Shown here piece after piece: positions 56,916 through 64,000 of a stretch of DNA of 64,000 nucleotides (the stretch's first letter is position 1; every line of letters starts with the position of its first letter). The position numbers and the translations under genes were made by a program. The stretch lies in contig NZ_JAWJZH010000001.1 in the NCBI RefSeq assembly GCF_033063295.1, forward strand, positions 2,356,001-2,420,000, given 5' to 3'. A model generated the notes under the pieces. The model did no database searches. It was not told the DNA's origin and saw nothing but the letters and a program-made list of their open reading frames with translations. This stretch comes from Nitrosomonas sp. Is35. Lineage in GTDB: Bacteria > Pseudomonadota > Gammaproteobacteria > Burkholderiales > Nitrosomonadaceae.

Positions 56916-57094
56916 CGGCGCGGCGCTGCTCTGACATCATCCGGACTCCCGGCATCCGGCATTAACCTTTATTCCGGACGCGCTTTCCAAAGCCCGGAAT
57001 TGTTACAAAGAATCCTTTCTAATCCCTCCTTTCCACTGCACCGCCATGTGTTTTAATGAAAGCGTATTCAACCCACATCGCAAGGAGGTTTACC

Positions 57095-57295
57095 GTGGCA
57101 TTGAAAAGACTTTCGTTGGATGATGAGGACAACGTTGATCCTTCGGATATTGATGATGACAGCGTATTAGCCGATGGCATGATTCCGGATAGCCGGATCG
57201 TGGGATTGATTGATGAATTGGAAGAGAGCTGTGATGAACTCGATGCCGAGGATGATGACGATGAAACCGGAGCGGATCCTCAGAAATTGCATTGA
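57095..57295 (+). CDS. Small acidic protein, paralogue 2
   Basis: 66 residues with a GTG start preceded by a near-perfect AAGGAGGT site with 6 bases spacing, implying strong translation. Sequence features: KRLSLDDEDNVDPSDIDDDS, a middle GMIPDSRIVGLIDELEESC, and an acidic end. It aligns along most of its length with the protein at 55989. The single cysteine is not shared. Function unknown; the pair could act as charged mimics or protein-binding tails (speculation). Confidence 0.8.
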   Translation: MALKRLSLDDEDNVDPSDIDDDSVLADGMIPDSRIVGLIDELEESCDELDAEDDDDETGADPQKLH

Positions 57296-57315
57296 GCGTT
57301 ACCATCCCGCCGAGG

Positions 57316-57356
57316 ACCGGCAGTTGCGGTGAACTGTCTGACCGGTTTTCATTTTT
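57316..57356 (+). terminator. Candidate terminator after acidic paralogue 2
   Basis: Nested pairings ACCGG/CCGGT and CAGTT/AACTG around a GCGGTG loop, followed by TTTTCATTTTT, 20 bases after the stop codon. Because the next gene is convergent, it may serve both strands. Confidence 0.5.
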
Positions 57357-57371
57357 GCAATGCTTTTATCC

Positions 57372-59075
57372 TCAGCCGGATTGATCCGAGCACACGCAAT
57401 TACGTCCCTGTTTCTTGGCGCGGTAAAGTTGTTGGTCCGCTTGAGAAATCAATTCATCCAGCGATACATTGGTCACGAAGGTATGGGCAACGCCAAAACT
57501 GGCGGTAAATAAAAGCTTCTCACCTTTGACGCTCGTCAGCTGAATCACGTTGATTTTGTTGCGCATCCGTTCCGCAATGGCAATCGCATCGATTAAACGG
57601 GTTTCCGGCAGAAAAACCAGAAACTCCTCGCCTCCCCAACGCGCCAGGATATCCCCGCTGCGCGCTTCTTTCTGCAATGTTTCCGCCAGCTGCACCAAAA
57701 CCCGGTCCCCCAGGGCATGACCGTACGTGTCATTGAGCAACTTGAAATTGTCGATATCCAGCATGATGACGGAGGTGCTGCTCTTGCTACGTAACCCCAT
57801 GGCCCAGATCGGTTGAACATACTTATAAAAAGAGCGCCGGTTATTCAGATTGGTCAACGAATCGATACCGGCCATTTTCTCCGCCAGCAATTTCTCGTTC
57901 TGATTGATATTAAAGCGTTCGGCCAATGCCAGCGCGAGTAAGATGGCGTCCATCATCATGCCGATATCGGTCGCCCGGTAAGTCCATTCGTTAAACGGAA
58001 TCAATCCCCAGACGGCATTGGCGGTAATCGCACCGCCGCATATCGTAAAAATCGACGCCAGCAGAAAATACTTGGCGAATTGATTACCGGCTTGCAACGA
58101 AATAACACCCAATACGATCGAAGAAATATAGAAAAAAAAGATGAACACCAGCGCTATCAGCAGCGACACGATAAATTCCCCAGCCAGCATCGCTAACAGC
58201 ATGAATGCGCAAAAAACAGCCGAGCTGGCAATGATAAAGCGATATACACGGGGCCAAGCGGTTTTGATATTCAAAAATTGCAATGCGAATGCAAATCCGC
58301 TCACGGTACAGGCCATGATCAATACCGGATTGGCCCATTTTTGCCATTGCGGCGATTCCGGCCATAGCCATTGATAACCATGACCGGTATAAGCGAAGTT
58401 CAGCAGTAAAAAAAACAGCAGATAAAGCGAATAAAACAGATAGGGGCTGGTGCGCAACCCAATATATAGCATCACATTGTAGGCAACCAAAGCCAAAATT
58501 ACACCGTACATGAAACCATAGCTATACGCCTGCCATTGATTTCTATCCGCCAGCGCCTCATTGCTGATGAAGTAAAGCGGCAAAACCATGTCATCATCGG
58601 ATTCCACCCGGATCAGCACGGTCGTCTCACCGGCGCTAAAATCATGACCGGCGACAAAAAACCGGTGATCCAGCGAGCGCTGGGAAAACAGTAAACTGTC
58701 TCCCGTATGATAGCTTCCGGTCAGCTCATCCTGGCGCAAGAAATAAATATCGATTTTATCCAGCCAGGAAGTTTCCAGCAGAAGATTCCGGCGCACCGCG
58801 TTATATCCATCGTTTCTGACGTTAAATGCCAGCCATACCGGTTTTGCGCCAATCCCGAAATTGATGACAGAATTGCCGGACTGTGCGAACCGGCCATCAC
58901 GATACGCTAACAAGGCATCCTGCATGCGCCAATGAGTATCTTCATCCTGATGAACCCGGATATGCTGACCGATCGTTTCCTTGTATTCCGCCTCCACGTT
59001 GATTTCAGCATTTGCGTTCAGACACCCGAGAACTGACATGAGCATCAGGATTAACAGTGCGAATAGGTTCTTCAT
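57372..59075 (-). CDS. 7TM-DISM diguanylate cyclase
   Basis: 567-residue membrane receptor. A signal peptide (about 1-23) is followed by a periplasmic 7TMR-DISM extracellular domain (about 30-165, VWLAFNVRNDGYNAVRRNLL), seven transmembrane helices (about 180-375) and a cytoplasmic GGDEF domain with RWGGEEF and an RSGD inhibitory site. It should make c-di-GMP in response to an external, possibly carbohydrate-like, ligand (family inference). The ATG at 59075 is chosen because the signal peptide begins there; the codon at 59120 adds 15 residues without support. Confidence 0.93.
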   Translation of the reverse strand: MKNLFALLILMLMSVLGCLNANAEINVEAEYKETIGQHIRVHQDEDTHWRMQDALLAYRDGRFAQSGNSVINFGIGAKPVWLAFNVRNDGYNAVRRNLLLETSWLDKIDIYFLRQDELTGSYHTGDSLLFSQRSLDHRFFVAGHDFSAGETTVLIRVESDDDMVLPLYFISNEALADRNQWQAYSYGFMYGVILALVAYNVMLYIGLRTSPYLFYSLYLLFFLLLNFAYTGHGYQWLWPESPQWQKWANPVLIMACTVSGFAFALQFLNIKTAWPRVYRFIIASSAVFCAFMLLAMLAGEFIVSLLIALVFIFFFYISSIVLGVISLQAGNQFAKYFLLASIFTICGGAITANAVWGLIPFNEWTYRATDIGMMMDAILLALALAERFNINQNEKLLAEKMAGIDSLTNLNNRRSFYKYVQPIWAMGLRSKSSTSVIMLDIDNFKLLNDTYGHALGDRVLVQLAETLQKEARSGDILARWGGEEFLVFLPETRLIDAIAIAERMRNKINVIQLTSVKGEKLLFTASFGVAHTFVTNVSLDELISQADQQLYRAKKQGRNCVCSDQSG

Positions 59076-59339
59076 GAAACGCTCATTCTGACGGTTAAGG
59101 ATGGGATAAATAAATAGCACGCGGATTGAACCCAGAGTAATCTAATTATGCTGACTGGAGCGATAGTAAATTACAATCTATAAAGACTGTAGATTATACC
59201 CCTTCTCCACAGCACGAAAAAAATTCGTATTTATAACCCATCCATTTCCCGTAAACCCTAGTCAAAAATGTATCAGGCATTTTTATAGTTATATGATGCT
59301 GTAACAAAAGCATGTTATCTTTATGTACGCTTAACTATT

Positions 59340-59345
59340 TATAAT
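59340..59345 (+). promoter_or_regulatory. Perfect -10 element close to the antiporter start codon
   Basis: TATAAT at 59340-59345 lies only 7 bases before the ATG at 59353. No ribosome-binding site and no clear -35 box are seen. If this element is used, the transcript would be leaderless or nearly so. Confidence 0.35.
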
Positions 59346-59352
59346 CACTACG

Positions 59353-60609
59353 ATGAATCCAACGACTATACAGCTCATCGCTGCGGCGTTATTCGCTTTG
59401 GCTATTATTCACACCTTCTCAACCAAATTTTTTGAACATCTAGCGCATTGCCAGCCGCAACACGCCGGTATCTGGCATTTGCTGGGCGAAGTGGAAGTGG
59501 TATTCGGTTTTTGGGCGATGGTCTTGATCCTGTTTATATTCGCTGCCAACGGAAAGCATGAAGCAATAACCTACCTCGAATCCCGTGATTTCACTGAACC
59601 CATGTTTGTATTCGTCATCATGGTGATTGCCGGAACACGCCCGATTCTGGATTTTGCGGCGGCCTCTGTTCGAGGCGCAGCCATTGTTTTGCCCGTAAAC
59701 ACCGGCACAGCAATGTACTTTCTATTGTTGGCCTTTGTTCCGTTGCTCGGTTCTTTCATCACAGAACCCGCCGCCATGACGCTGGCAGCGCTGATGCTAC
59801 GCGACACGTTATTCAGCAAGGAAGTATCCACCCGTTTGAAATATGCCACGGTCGGCGTGTTATTTGTCAACATTTCAATCGGCGGCACATTAACACCCTT
59901 TGCCGCACCACCGGTATTGATGGTGGCCGGAAAATGGAATTGGGATATTTGGTTCATGATGACCACTTTCGGCTGGAAAGCGGCATTAGCTGTTGCTGTC
60001 AATGCATTTGCGGTAACTTGGTTATTCCGCCACGAACTGGGACATGTCAGCCAGAAGGATTCTGTTGCGGCATCGCACACTCCTTTGCCGGTGGTATTGA
60101 TACATATCATTTTTCTTGCGCTGGTTGTATTGTTCGCGCACCATCCTGCGGCATTTATGGGCATTTTTCTGTTCTTCCTGGGATTTACTGCCGCCTATCA
60201 GCAATATCAAAGTCCATTGATTTTACGTGAGGCGCTGCTGGTTGCCTTCTTCCTGGGAGGATTGGTGGTATTGGGCGGGCAACAACAATGGTGGTTGCAA
60301 CCATTGTTGTTGGAAATGGATGATACGGCGGTCTACTTTGGCGCTACTTTATTAACCGCCGTTACGGACAATGCCGCGCTCACTTATCTGGGTTCTCTGG
60401 TTGAAGGGCTCAGTGAAGAATTCAAAATCGCATTGGTTGCCGGTGCGGTAACCGGAGGCGGACTGACAGTTATTGCCAATGCGCCGAATCCGGCAGGTTT
60501 TGCAATTCTAAAAGGCAAATTTCATGAACAATCCATTCATCCGCTGGGCTTATTAATAGCTGCACTGCCGCCAACCCTAGTGACTATCATTGCGTTTCGC
60601 GTACTCTAA
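59353..60609 (+). CDS. Putative Na+/H+ antiporter (Na_H_antiport_2 type)
   Basis: 418 residues with about ten to twelve hydrophobic helices. Polar, functionally suggestive stretches are GTRPILDFAAASVRGAAIVL, GTLTPFAAPPVLMVAGKWNW and LTAVTDNAALTYLGSLVEG; the last holds a buried Asp-Asn pair of the kind used for ion binding. The family is annotated as putative sodium/proton antiporters but is little studied. No ribosome-binding site is visible before the ATG. A strong terminator follows. Confidence 0.82.
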   Translation: MNPTTIQLIAAALFALAIIHTFSTKFFEHLAHCQPQHAGIWHLLGEVEVVFGFWAMVLILFIFAANGKHEAITYLESRDFTEPMFVFVIMVIAGTRPILDFAAASVRGAAIVLPVNTGTAMYFLLLAFVPLLGSFITEPAAMTLAALMLRDTLFSKEVSTRLKYATVGVLFVNISIGGTLTPFAAPPVLMVAGKWNWDIWFMMTTFGWKAALAVAVNAFAVTWLFRHELGHVSQKDSVAASHTPLPVVLIHIIFLALVVLFAHHPAAFMGIFLFFLGFTAAYQQYQSPLILREALLVAFFLGGLVVLGGQQQWWLQPLLLEMDDTAVYFGATLLTAVTDNAALTYLGSLVEGLSEEFKIALVAGAVTGGGLTVIANAPNPAGFAILKGKFHEQSIHPLGLLIAALPPTLVTIIAFRVL

Positions 60610-60611
60610 AT

Positions 60612-60648
60612 AAAAACAGCGCTGCAAGCCATCTTGCAGCGCTGTTTA
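60612..60648. terminator. Bidirectional terminator between antiporter and RND genes
   Basis: A 15-base perfect stem AAACAGCGCTGCAAG / CTTGCAGCGCTGTTT with the 4-base loop CCAT. It serves the + strand antiporter and the minus-strand RND gene that converge here. Confidence 0.9.
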
Positions 60649-60659
60649 TCCATAGAGGA

Positions 60660-63600
60660 TTAAGCTTCTTTGGCCGGACTTTGCAATGTATCCGCTAAAG
60701 GCAGCGGTTCCGGCTGATTCTGTTCCGGTTCATTTTTCTTATCTGGTATATCGTCAAACCAGCGATAAATCATCGGCATTACCACCATCGTCATCACCGT
60801 CGCGGTCATTAACCCGAAAATGACTACGATTGCGAGCGGCTTTTGCACTTCAGAACCCAGCCCTGTTGCTGTCAAAAAGGGCGCCAAACCGAGCACCGTT
60901 GTAGCGGCTGTCATCATAACGGGGCGAAAGCGTTGCGCACAGGCTTTCCTCGCGGCTTCTTGCACGCTGAAACCTTTTTCGCGCAGCTCGCGCAGAAAAG
61001 AAATCAGCACCACACCGTTCAAGATGGAAGTCCCCCACACCGCAATAAAACCTACCGAAGCCGGTACCGATAAGTATTGACCGGTTACAAATAATCCGAC
61101 TATCCCGCCGACTGATGCAAACGGCAGTACCAGATAAATGAGCACAGCCATTTTGATCGAGTTAAACAGCATGAACAGCAGGAAGAAAATAGCGGCTAAC
61201 GTTATCGGCACAATGATCGATAGTTTCGCCATCGCACGTTCCATGTTCTCAAACTGCCCGCCCCAGGCAAAATAATAGCCTGGTGGTAATTTAATTTCTT
61301 TGGCAGCCCGTTGCTGGAGTTCGGCGACAAAACCACCCAAGTCGCGCTCATGCACATTGGCACCAACAACTACACGGCGTTTAGCAAACTCACGCGAGAT
61401 AATCGCGGGGCCATCGATTACTTTAATTTCCGCTACCGCACTAAGCGGCACCAGCATGCCGCCAGCTCCCATTCCAGCCCGTGCGCCATCGATAGCTGGT
61501 CTGAGCAGCAATTCCTTGATGGCTTCCACATCATGGCGGAATTCTTCCGGGAATCTCAGCAACAGCGTAAAACGCCGTTCTCCCTCGAAAACCTGCGTGA
61601 CCGCTTTACCCCCCACGGCGGTGGCAATCATTTCGTTGACATCCGATACATTAAGGCCATGACGGGCAATTGCACGACGGTCGATATTGATGGTTAATTC
61701 TTGCTGCCCTGACAAGCGCTCAATACGGATATCCCGCGCGCCACGGGTTGATTTGACGATACGCGCGACTTGTTCGGATAATTTACGTAATTCTTCCAGG
61801 TCATCGCCAAAAATTTTCACGGCGACTTGCGAGCGCACCCCGGTAACCATCTCATCCACCCGTTGCGCAATGGGCTGCGAGATCACGATATTGACACCCG
61901 GCAACACAGTCAGCGCTTTACGGATATCCTCCTCGATTTCCGCTTGGGTGCGGCCCGATCCAACCAGATCGAGATCGGCAATCGGATCGGATTCGTTTTG
62001 CGAGGCCGGATCGGCAGGAGTATCGCCGCGACCCAGTTTGGAAACGACCGATTTAACACCGGGGATCGCGGCAATCGCTTTCATCGCTTCCGTTTCAATT
62101 TTAATGGCTTCGTCCAAAGAAATCGACGGCGCACGAATAATTACCGGTGTTACCGCGCCTTCCTTCATGATCGGAATAAACGATTTGCCGAGTAACGGAA
62201 ACAGCGCAAATGCCGCCATCAGGGCGGAAATTGCAATGATCATGGTTTTCTTCTGATTGCGGTTGGCCAAATCGTAAGTGTACAGATAGGCATTTTTCAT
62301 CACGGCGATGATCTTGGTGTCTTGCTCACTGCCACCTTTTAGCAGGTAATCACAAAGTACCGGAGACAGCAATAGCGATACAACCAATGCAATAAACAAC
62401 GAAATCGAAATAGTCACCGCCAATGGACTGAAAGTTTTTCCTTCCATACCTTCAAGCGTCATCAGAGGCAAAAATACCAGCACGGTTACGATTAAGCCGA
62501 AAATAACCGGTGTACCCACTTCAGCTGTCGCATCCACGATTACATTGAATTTGGATTTTCCAGTGTCTTTGGCTTCTCCCAGACGCTGATAAATATTCTC
62601 AACCACAACCACCGTCGGATCAACCATCATACCGAGCGCAATAGTTAATCCGCCAAGTGACATCAAATTGGCGGGCATACCGTAATGATTCATTACTAGG
62701 AAAGTAATAAGTGGCGTGATAATCAACGTGAAACATACGACAAAACTGGTGCGCACGGTACCGAGAAAAAGCGATAACACCACAATCACCAGAATCAACG
62801 ACTCTATCAGCGTGCTTTGCACCGTCCCTAATGCGGCATCGACCAGATCAGTACGATCGTAAAACGGCACGATTTGCAAGCCATCAGGGAGGATTCCACG
62901 CTCATTGATTTCCGTGACTTTCTCCTTGATCCGCCCGACGATTTCCTTGGCATTACCACCGCGCAACATCATCACGATACCGGCGACCGATTCCGTGTCA
63001 CCGTTTTTGATGCTAGCACCCTGGCGCACTTCCCCGCCAAAGGTCACGTGCGCAACGTCACGCACATAAACCGGAACACCATCCATTTCTCTGAGTACAA
63101 TATTGCGAATATCTTCCAAACTGGAAATCAGACCCACACCGCGAATCAGATATTGTTCGTATTGCAATGCTAGAATATTACCGCTGGCATTGGCATTATT
63201 ACTCGCCAGAGCGCGATTGACATCGGTCAATGTCAGGTCGTAATGCCGCAGCTTATTCGGATCGGCGTACACCTGGTATTCCTTGACATGCCCGCCGATA
63301 GAATTGACCTCCGCCACACCTCGGATCGAACGTAGCATCGGACGCACCACCCAATCTTGAACAGTACGCCGCTCCATCAATTCTTCTTCAGTTAATTTTC
63401 GCTTACCATCATCTGGGTGTTCAATCGTATATTGATAGACTTCACCCAGACCGGTAGAAACCGGTCCAAGTACCGGCGTAATGCCGGGTATCAGGCGTGG
63501 CGTGACATCGATAATGCGCTCCATTACTAACTGGCGCGCAAAAAATACGTCGGTCTGATCAGTGAATACCAGCGTGATTAGCGATAATCCGCTTTTGTTC

Positions 63601-63851
63601 ATCGAACGCATTTCGACCAACCCCGGCAAGCCGGTCATGGCAATTTCCACCGGCACGGTCACCAAACGTTCCATTTCTTCAGGGCTGCGGCCGATTGCTA
63701 CCGTGGCGACTTGCACCTGAATATTGGTCACATCCGGGAATGCATCCACAGTCAGTGTTTTAATCGCTCCAACACCGGCAGCACACAATATCAACCCGAT
63801 AATCAGCACCAGCAAACGCTGGTTAAGCATTGCACGAACGATCGCGGTCAT
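60660..63851 (-). CDS. Heavy-metal efflux RND transporter (CusA/CzcA family)
   Basis: 1063-residue inner-membrane pump. It begins MTAIVRAMLNQRLLVLIIGL and carries the usual RND segments (DAFPDVTNIQVQVAT, ERLVTVPVEIAMTGLPGLVE). The TM4 signature reads IALGMMVDPTVVVVENIYQ. It keeps the essential Asp but differs from the textbook Zn/Co/Ni (DFGxxVDGA) and Cu/Ag (AIGxMVDAA) versions, so the substrate cannot be assigned. A Pro/Gln/Glu-rich tail ends the protein. It is downstream of its adaptor gene and probably exports a divalent or monovalent metal together with an outer-membrane channel not seen here. Confidence 0.93.
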   Translation of the reverse strand: MTAIVRAMLNQRLLVLIIGLILCAAGVGAIKTLTVDAFPDVTNIQVQVATVAIGRSPEEMERLVTVPVEIAMTGLPGLVEMRSMNKSGLSLITLVFTDQTDVFFARQLVMERIIDVTPRLIPGITPVLGPVSTGLGEVYQYTIEHPDDGKRKLTEEELMERRTVQDWVVRPMLRSIRGVAEVNSIGGHVKEYQVYADPNKLRHYDLTLTDVNRALASNNANASGNILALQYEQYLIRGVGLISSLEDIRNIVLREMDGVPVYVRDVAHVTFGGEVRQGASIKNGDTESVAGIVMMLRGGNAKEIVGRIKEKVTEINERGILPDGLQIVPFYDRTDLVDAALGTVQSTLIESLILVIVVLSLFLGTVRTSFVVCFTLIITPLITFLVMNHYGMPANLMSLGGLTIALGMMVDPTVVVVENIYQRLGEAKDTGKSKFNVIVDATAEVGTPVIFGLIVTVLVFLPLMTLEGMEGKTFSPLAVTISISLFIALVVSLLLSPVLCDYLLKGGSEQDTKIIAVMKNAYLYTYDLANRNQKKTMIIAISALMAAFALFPLLGKSFIPIMKEGAVTPVIIRAPSISLDEAIKIETEAMKAIAAIPGVKSVVSKLGRGDTPADPASQNESDPIADLDLVGSGRTQAEIEEDIRKALTVLPGVNIVISQPIAQRVDEMVTGVRSQVAVKIFGDDLEELRKLSEQVARIVKSTRGARDIRIERLSGQQELTINIDRRAIARHGLNVSDVNEMIATAVGGKAVTQVFEGERRFTLLLRFPEEFRHDVEAIKELLLRPAIDGARAGMGAGGMLVPLSAVAEIKVIDGPAIISREFAKRRVVVGANVHERDLGGFVAELQQRAAKEIKLPPGYYFAWGGQFENMERAMAKLSIIVPITLAAIFFLLFMLFNSIKMAVLIYLVLPFASVGGIVGLFVTGQYLSVPASVGFIAVWGTSILNGVVLISFLRELREKGFSVQEAARKACAQRFRPVMMTAATTVLGLAPFLTATGLGSEVQKPLAIVVIFGLMTATVMTMVVMPMIYRWFDDIPDKKNEPEQNQPEPLPLADTLQSPAKEA

Positions 63852-63857
63852 AACTGG

Positions 63858-64000
63858 CTACTCCAGTTCAGCAAGCTTACGCTCGCTGTCTAAATGAAAC
63901 GCACCGGCAGTCACAATTCGTTGATCGATCGTCAATCCTTTTAACACGGGGCGTAAGGTAGCCACTTCTTTATCCAATTCAACCGGTACGCGCTGAAAAT
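63858..64000 (-). CDS. RND efflux periplasmic adaptor subunit (3' end only)
   Basis: Partial gene; the 5' part lies beyond the window. The last 46 codons are open and end FHLDSERKLAELE. The stretch VLKGLTIDQRIVTAGAFHLD is the typical end of membrane-fusion proteins of the CusB/CzcB type. The stop is 6 bases before the RND gene start, so the two are one operon. Confidence 0.8.
   Translation of the reverse strand, partial: FQRVPVELDKEVATLRPVLKGLTIDQRIVTAGAFHLDSERKLAELE

Overview
The window looks like a chromosomal segment of a Nitrosomonas-type ammonia-oxidising betaproteobacterium. The decisive evidence is a complete hydroxylamine-oxidation cluster (haoA, haoB, cycA, cycB) at 29.8-34.1 kb. 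A SmbP-type small metal-binding protein, a CbbY-type phosphatase and a glycolate-salvage operon fit an autotroph. The lpt-rpoN-hpf-ptsN-hprK block and the thrS-infC-rpmI-rplT-pheST-ihfA block are standard proteobacterial housekeeping layouts.

Layout. 0-5 kb: end of a flagellar operon on + (fliD, fliS, fliT, a FliK-like gene, an FlhB C-terminal-domain gene, a YcgR-type PilZ gene). 5-8.2 kb: ynfA-like, rof-like, mutY, 5-formyl-THF cyclo-ligase, ubiX. 8.2-13.4 kb, minus strand: lptC-lptA-lptB-rpoN-hpf-ptsN-hprK. 13.7-18.4 kb, plus strand: nadA, a PLD-type cardiolipin synthase, sua5, cbbY-like, smbP. 18.4-21.2 kb, minus strand: surE-pcm-nlpD and a tRNA-Pro(GGG). 21.2-28.8 kb, minus strand: thrS-infC-rpmI-rplT, a terminator, pheS-pheT, ihfA and a merR-like gene. 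28.9-35.1 kb, minus strand: a His-rich membrane-anchored protein, the hao cluster with a likely sigma-70 promoter and a terminator, and a polytopic membrane protein. 35.3-40 kb, minus strand: glxR-glcD-glcE-glcF. 40.4-43.2 kb, plus strand: an L,D-transpeptidase, a secreted unknown and an isoaspartyl peptidase. 43.2-46.8 kb: a B12-dependent ribonucleotide reductase, an IS5-family element inserted 21 bp in front of it, and an AT-rich orphan gene. 46.8-51.3 kb: PPK2 and CYTH-CHAD polyphosphate genes, and a GIDE/EF-hand plus LemA pair. 51.5-60.6 kb: a GAF-PAS-GGDEF-EAL protein, a di-haem peroxidase, a glycine-zipper lipoprotein, a pair of very acidic small proteins flanking a Nudix gene, a 7TM-DISM diguanylate cyclase and an antiporter. 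60.6-64 kb: a heavy-metal RND pump and the 3' end of its adaptor gene.

How the genes fit together. HAO oxidises hydroxylamine in the periplasm. Electrons pass to cytochrome c554 (CycA) and then to the membrane quinone reductase cM552 (CycB). The glycolate operon and the CbbY-like phosphatase would clean up RuBisCO side products. Several exported proteins carry His-rich metal-binding segments (SmbP, the protein at 34.4-35.1 kb, the peroxidase), as expected in a cell loaded with Fe and Cu enzymes. Two c-di-GMP enzymes and a YcgR-type effector link second-messenger signalling to the flagellar genes.

I found no CRISPR array, prophage or obvious defence island. The least explained items are the acidic small-protein pair around the Nudix gene, the His-rich anchored protein beside haoA, the GIDE/EF-hand-LemA pair, the AT-rich gene next to the IS, and an apparent AUA start codon for infC. 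All family assignments come from reading motifs by eye; no database search was run.
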